In this document: positions 60,355 through 64,000 of the stretch, one piece after another
How the letters are laid out: the number at the start of each line of letters is the position of its first letter
Numbering within the stretch: the first letter of the stretch is position 1
The notes under the pieces: model-generated
What the model saw: only the letters and a program-made list of their open reading frames with translations
Databases searched by the model: none
What the model was told of the DNA's origin: nothing
Made by a program: the position numbers and the translations under genes
Source of the DNA: Acanthosepion pharaonis
Taxonomy: Eukaryota; Mollusca; Cephalopoda; Sepiida; Sepiidae
Direction: 5' to 3'
Length of the DNA: 64,000 nucleotides
Assembly: GCA_903632075.3 (NCBI GenBank)
Contig: CAHIKZ030005436.1
Span: 1,345,001 to 1,409,000 of the forward strand

Positions 60355-60565
60355 ACGTATGTAAACAAAGCCGGTAATGGTGGCCAGATAGTAGCCATGA
60401 CGCGAATGAAGCCGAAATGAGATTGTCGCTAACTCCTAAACGGTATTCTTCCGCAAAATTTTATCGTTTTTTTCGAAATAATCATGCAAATTTACACCAG
60501 AATATAAATTTTAATTTTAATTGGTTTCCGGGGCTTTATCTGAAATTTGACCAAAAAAAAAAAAA
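60355..60565 (+). repeat. coding-like inverted repeat, right copy
   Basis: The plus-strand frame (from ATGAGATTGTCGC at 60417) encodes PKRYSSAKFYRFFRNNHANL followed by HQNINFNFNWFPGLYLKF. Against the left copy the differences fall in a way that keeps most residues (KRYS, FY, FR-N, ANLH-N, NWFP-L), then the sequence runs into a poly(A) stretch (60553-60570). This suggests a retroposed or transposon-borne coding piece of unknown identity. Confidence 0.6.
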
Positions 60566-61860
60566 AAAAAAACACACTGTTGCAAAAAATACCTCATTAA
60601 AATTTAAGGAAACTCTACCATTTACGAAATATTGGCACTCATATCTGTGTCGCGGATTTGCAGATAGAGTAACATAATATCTCACCAAACTGAGCGCCTT
60701 CACAGGTTTTGGACTGAGACGGTCAAGCTATAGCCAGGAGGCACATTTTCAATACCCTCCTCAAATTTTTTATTGCTATTTTTGTAATAATCATGTCTTT
60801 TGATGTAGCAAATATCTACTCTTAAAAATATGCTATACGTTAGATAATTATGTTTTTAAATAAATGTCAATTTATTGTTTATTGCACTGCTGGTGTTCCA
60901 TATTTAATTTTCATTTTTCGGGCGCTTTTTAAGTCAGGGTCGTAATTAGTTTTTACTTTTAGTCTTACTCGCACAGTCTACCTTGCGTAAATATATGTTT
61001 GCGTCATCAAACCTTAAGTAAAAAATAAATATTACTTTTACAAAATCCAGTTAATTAGTCCTAAAAGACTTCGAAACATATTACGATTTTAAAATTTCGT
61101 CTATAATAGACGTTCGATTAGTGAACATGTCAATGTTTTATGCTTTTAAATACATACAGAAGTCAATTTTTCTTTTAATACGGATTAGCATCAGGATATT
61201 CGCTTTTGTTCTTCAAATAAAACAATTTAACTTTAAAGTCACTTAAATTATTTAATATACGCTGTTCGGGTTTTTAGAGTCCGTGACGGTACCTAATTTC
61301 AGCCATAAAAAAGTAATTAAAAGCTATACTATTTAAATAAAAATGTTTTAGATTTTTGAATTTTAATTTTTCGATGCAGGGCAGATTTAAGTTTGGGACC
61401 TGTTTGACCAAAAGTTGATTACTGCTTTTTTTTAATTCTTTGAGGGTGTCCCTATAAGAATTACATTAAGCGATACAAGAAATAATTTCTTGAAATTTCA
61501 TGAAAATAAAGTGAGTGTATGGGGTAAAAGATGTCAAAAAATTACATCTAAAAAAAATGTATTTAATTAATGTCACTCATTTTCTGAAAGTTTCATTAAA
61601 ATCCGTGAATTATCCTATTTTTGCAAGAGTGTGCTCAAATTTTCCGTAAAAAATATAAGATTCAGCGGAAAAGAAAAATGATTTTGAACCAAAATTTCAA
61701 AAAACGGATTAAAAATTACATTAAAACATCCGTAATAAAGATTTTTACTAAATTTTAGGGCAAATTTTTCCATGATGTATTTTCTTTTTGACTTTTTGAA
61801 GATATCTACTTAAATTTGTTGCAATTACTAAAATATCTGATAGACAATTGAAGTATGTCT
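60566..61860. other. AT-rich sequence without recognisable gene
   Basis: 61575-61660 shares the TTTCTGAAAGTTTCATTAAA motif and following TTTTTGCAAGA with 28460-28560. No other feature is supported. Confidence 0.5.
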
Positions 61861-62460
61861 CAATCTAAAACTTCAGCAACAATTCTATTGTCTAGTACGG
61901 ATCCTCCCTTCACAATGGCCACTCGAAGGTATTGATTAAACTTTAAAAATCCTTAAATTTGGTGAGGCACAAGATGATGCAAATTCAACAGGCAAATAAA
62001 CAACAGCACAAAAATTCTCAACTATTTTCTTTGAATTTTTTTTTAAAAAATGAGGCAACAATTTTTTAAATAGTTCTGATCCTACCTTCAGCATGACGAA
62101 TTCGATCTTAGTTGAAGGCTCGCTTGAATGAAACTGGTGAAGGTTTTAAAAATCTTAAATTTAATGTGGTGGGGTGAGGTAGGTAAAGTGAAGAGGAATT
62201 TGGCGGGATAATGTGAACAGGTATGGAGGCGAGATAATGAAAAGAGAGATGGGCGGGGGTAATGTGGAGTTGGGTAGGGGTGATAGACATTCAACTGCCG
62301 ACTCCCCAAAGACAAAATAGCGAAGAATATGCTGATATATTTTTAAAAATTTAAACATTCAGGAACAAATCAAAATCCTAGTTTCGATCCTAAAGTTCGA
62401 TCATTGTCAAAAGGGTATGATGTCTCCAGAAAAAAATTAAAATCTTTTTTTAGACTAAAA
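61861..62460 (+). repeat. repeat cluster with G-rich minisatellite, copy 1
   Basis: Segments share GATCCTACCTTCAGCATG, a TTCGATC word, AAATCTTAAATTT and GATGCAAATTCAACAGGC. A G-rich stretch (about 62165-62285) repeats GGGTGAGGTAGGTAAAGTGA-like and GGGGGTAATGTGGAG words every 25-40 bp. Related sequence occurs at 63140-63980. Minus-strand proline/serine-rich frames over it are repeat artefacts. Confidence 0.7.
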
Positions 62461-62845
62461 AAATTATCGTAAATTTGGTCGGGGGCGGTAAAATAAATTC
62501 AAGCAATTTAAATAAAAGTAAAACAGGATCCTGAACATTTAGCTAAAGAACACTCGTCTAAGGAACTCTGGTCTATATTCGTCAAGAGATTTATGGTTTA
62601 ATGTGGTTTGTTACTAACTTTAAAACAGTTACTAAACCAAAAAAATTCCATAGTTGTATATCTTCACTATATAATTTTTACAAATATGTGTCCTTATTAA
62701 TTACTATAATCATATGCTTATAAAACACATATGCCATCAGTAATTAATGTTGCTATAATTGTCTTAATTATTATTCTGTAATACAGGAATTATCAATAAA
62801 AGTGAATATTTTGTACATGAATAAAGTGTTAATTTATTAAAGAAT
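62461..62845. other. AT-rich spacer
   Basis: No feature recognised. Confidence 0.5.
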
Positions 62846-63020
62846 ATCATAGACTAATAGTCCTTAGACGGGTTTTCCAAAAACCAATGTCATTAAACGA
62901 GTATTGCTTAGAAAATGTCCTTAGATTTCCCTTCAGACCAATGTTCTTTTAGACGAATCTTCCTTAGAGAAATATTCTTAGACGACTTTTCCTAAAATCA
63001 ATATTCCTAAACGAATGTTC
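62846..63020 (+). repeat. short minisatellite, 15-22-bp irregular unit
   Basis: Variants of TTCCTTAGACGAATNTT recur about eight to nine times (for example TTAGACGGGTTTTCC, TTTAGACGAATCTTCCTTAG, TTAGACGACTTTTCC, CTAAACGAATGTTCCTAA). The unit is variable in length, so it is old or under slippage. Confidence 0.75.
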
Positions 63021-64000
63021 CTAAACCACAAAAAATACACAATATTCTAACTTAAAATATTGGTTATAAAAATTGGTTATATAGATTTTTGGCTTGTTAG
63101 AAATTTGAAGTTATTTTTTAAATTAAAAAATTCTAAATTTGGTGGAGAAAGGTGATGCAAATTCAATCGGCCAAAAAAAAAAAAAACCCAAAAAACAAAC
63201 AAATTAAGATTTTTGTCAACAACTATTTTCTATTCAATTCCATAATCAACAATTCCGCCAACAATTCATTGAATAACAACAAAAAAACAACAAAGAATAA
63301 TGAACCTTCGTCAAAAAGACATAGACTGGCTTGAGAGAGGTACTAATAAATTCTGACAATTTGTGAGATGCAATTGGTAGGGTTCTTCAAATTCAACTGG
63401 TAAATATACAATTAATAGCACACACAAAATTCTCAGCTACTTTCTTAGAAATATTCAAAATTTGAGGTAACAATTCTATGGACAATTTTTGATCTTACCT
63501 TCAGCATGCAGAGTTCGATCTTAGATAAAACGTAATGCTTACTTGAGAAAAAGTTGTTACTACTTTTTTAAAATCTTAAATTGAGTGGGATGGGGTGAAA
63601 TAGGTGTTGTACAATGAAATGGTGTAGGTAATATGAAGAAGGTGAGGGAATGAGAAGTTCTGTCTGTTACTGTTAAGTTTGCCAGGTAACATGAAGAGGT
63701 ATGGGATGGGGTAATGTGGAGTAGGGACGTGTGGATTTTGTCGACAAGGCAATGTGAAGAGGGATGGGATGTGGTAATGTGGAGATTGAAACAGGGATAA
63801 TGTGGAATGAGGTAGGGTGGAGAGATACAAATTCAACTACCCCAACCCCAAAATAAAGGACAACAGATTTTTGTATATTTTTTAAATCTAAAAATTCAAA
63901 AGCATAATTTCGATCCTACCTTCATATAAAGTTTAAACATTGTCAAAAGTGTAAGATGGATTCAGAAAAGATTGAAACTATTTTTTAAAATAATTATTTT
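63021..64000 (+). repeat. repeat cluster, copies 2 and 3, with G-rich section
   Basis: GATGCAAATTCAATCGGCC (63153), TTCAAATTCAACTGGTAAAT (63391) and GATCTTACCTTCAGCATG (63490) repeat the arrangement at 61900-62110. The G-rich section at 63580-63830 repeats GGGATGGGGTAATGTGGAG-like words. A last partial unit starts GATCCTACCTTCATATAAAG near 63914. The region runs off the window. No gene is supported. Confidence 0.65.

Noticed and set aside
62088..63836. Proline/serine/histidine-rich minus-strand frames
   Set aside because: They mirror the G-rich minisatellite on the plus strand and have no conserved start or end.

Overview
This is an AT-rich nuclear segment of an invertebrate animal genome. 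Support for that: tRNA-derived SINEs, fragments of LINE and Ty3/Gypsy retrotransposons, DNA transposons with inverted ends and target duplications, a metazoan-type TTAGGG trace, many poly(A) and (TA)n tracts, and no prokaryotic gene organisation. A lophotrochozoan (perhaps a mollusc) is my guess from repeat content and the style of the Gypsy element; the sequence does not prove it. I found no intact conventional protein gene. Nearly all reading frames above 60 codons are chance frames in AT-rich or repetitive DNA.

Layout. 1-18.7 kb: mostly featureless AT-rich DNA with local repeats, a LINE 3' fragment (2.69-2.90 kb, minus), a 600-bp TA-rich microsatellite (3.3-3.9 kb), two MITE-like elements (8.31-8.60 and 16.73-16.88 kb) and a dispersed repeat with duplicated tails (11.7-12.4 kb). 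18.7-58.8 kb: one very large tandem array, interrupted by insertions, whose units look on the minus strand like tiny exons or splice-site cassettes. Nearly every unit carries a perfect 5' splice-donor motif (GGTAAGTAT on minus, ATACTTACC on plus). Old diverged units lie at both edges (18.7-23 kb, 58.3-58.8 kb). Dense 35-50-bp units lie at 28.8-31.9 kb, a homogenised 68/104-bp satellite at 32-48.4 kb, and a roughly 116-bp composite unit at 52.3-57.3 kb.

Insertions into the array: a 3.1-kb block between 104-bp inverted repeats that contains a serpin pseudogene and a CpG-retaining 67-bp minisatellite (23.2-26.3 kb); a 2.0-kb hAT-like element with a perfect 8-bp target duplication (26.8-28.8 kb); a 678-bp solo-LTR-like element (41.03-41.71 kb); a 3.36-kb truncated Ty3/Gypsy element with a perfect 5-bp target duplication (42.02-45.38 kb); a LINE fragment (49.2-49.7 kb); and a CpG-rich unknown insert (57.35-58.29 kb). 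58.8-64 kb: a decayed LINE reverse transcriptase, an inverted pair of coding-like repeats, and a repeat cluster with G-rich and short minisatellite sections.

The main point of interest is the array. Its plus strand repeats the sequence of the 5' end of U1 snRNA and its minus strand repeats the perfect U1 binding site, by my estimate more than two hundred times. Many copies are directly preceded on the minus strand by a pyrimidine tract and AG, the layout of a recursive splice site (zero-length exon). Whether it is transcribed, spliced or acts on U1 cannot be told from sequence alone; satellite homogenisation without function is the null explanation.
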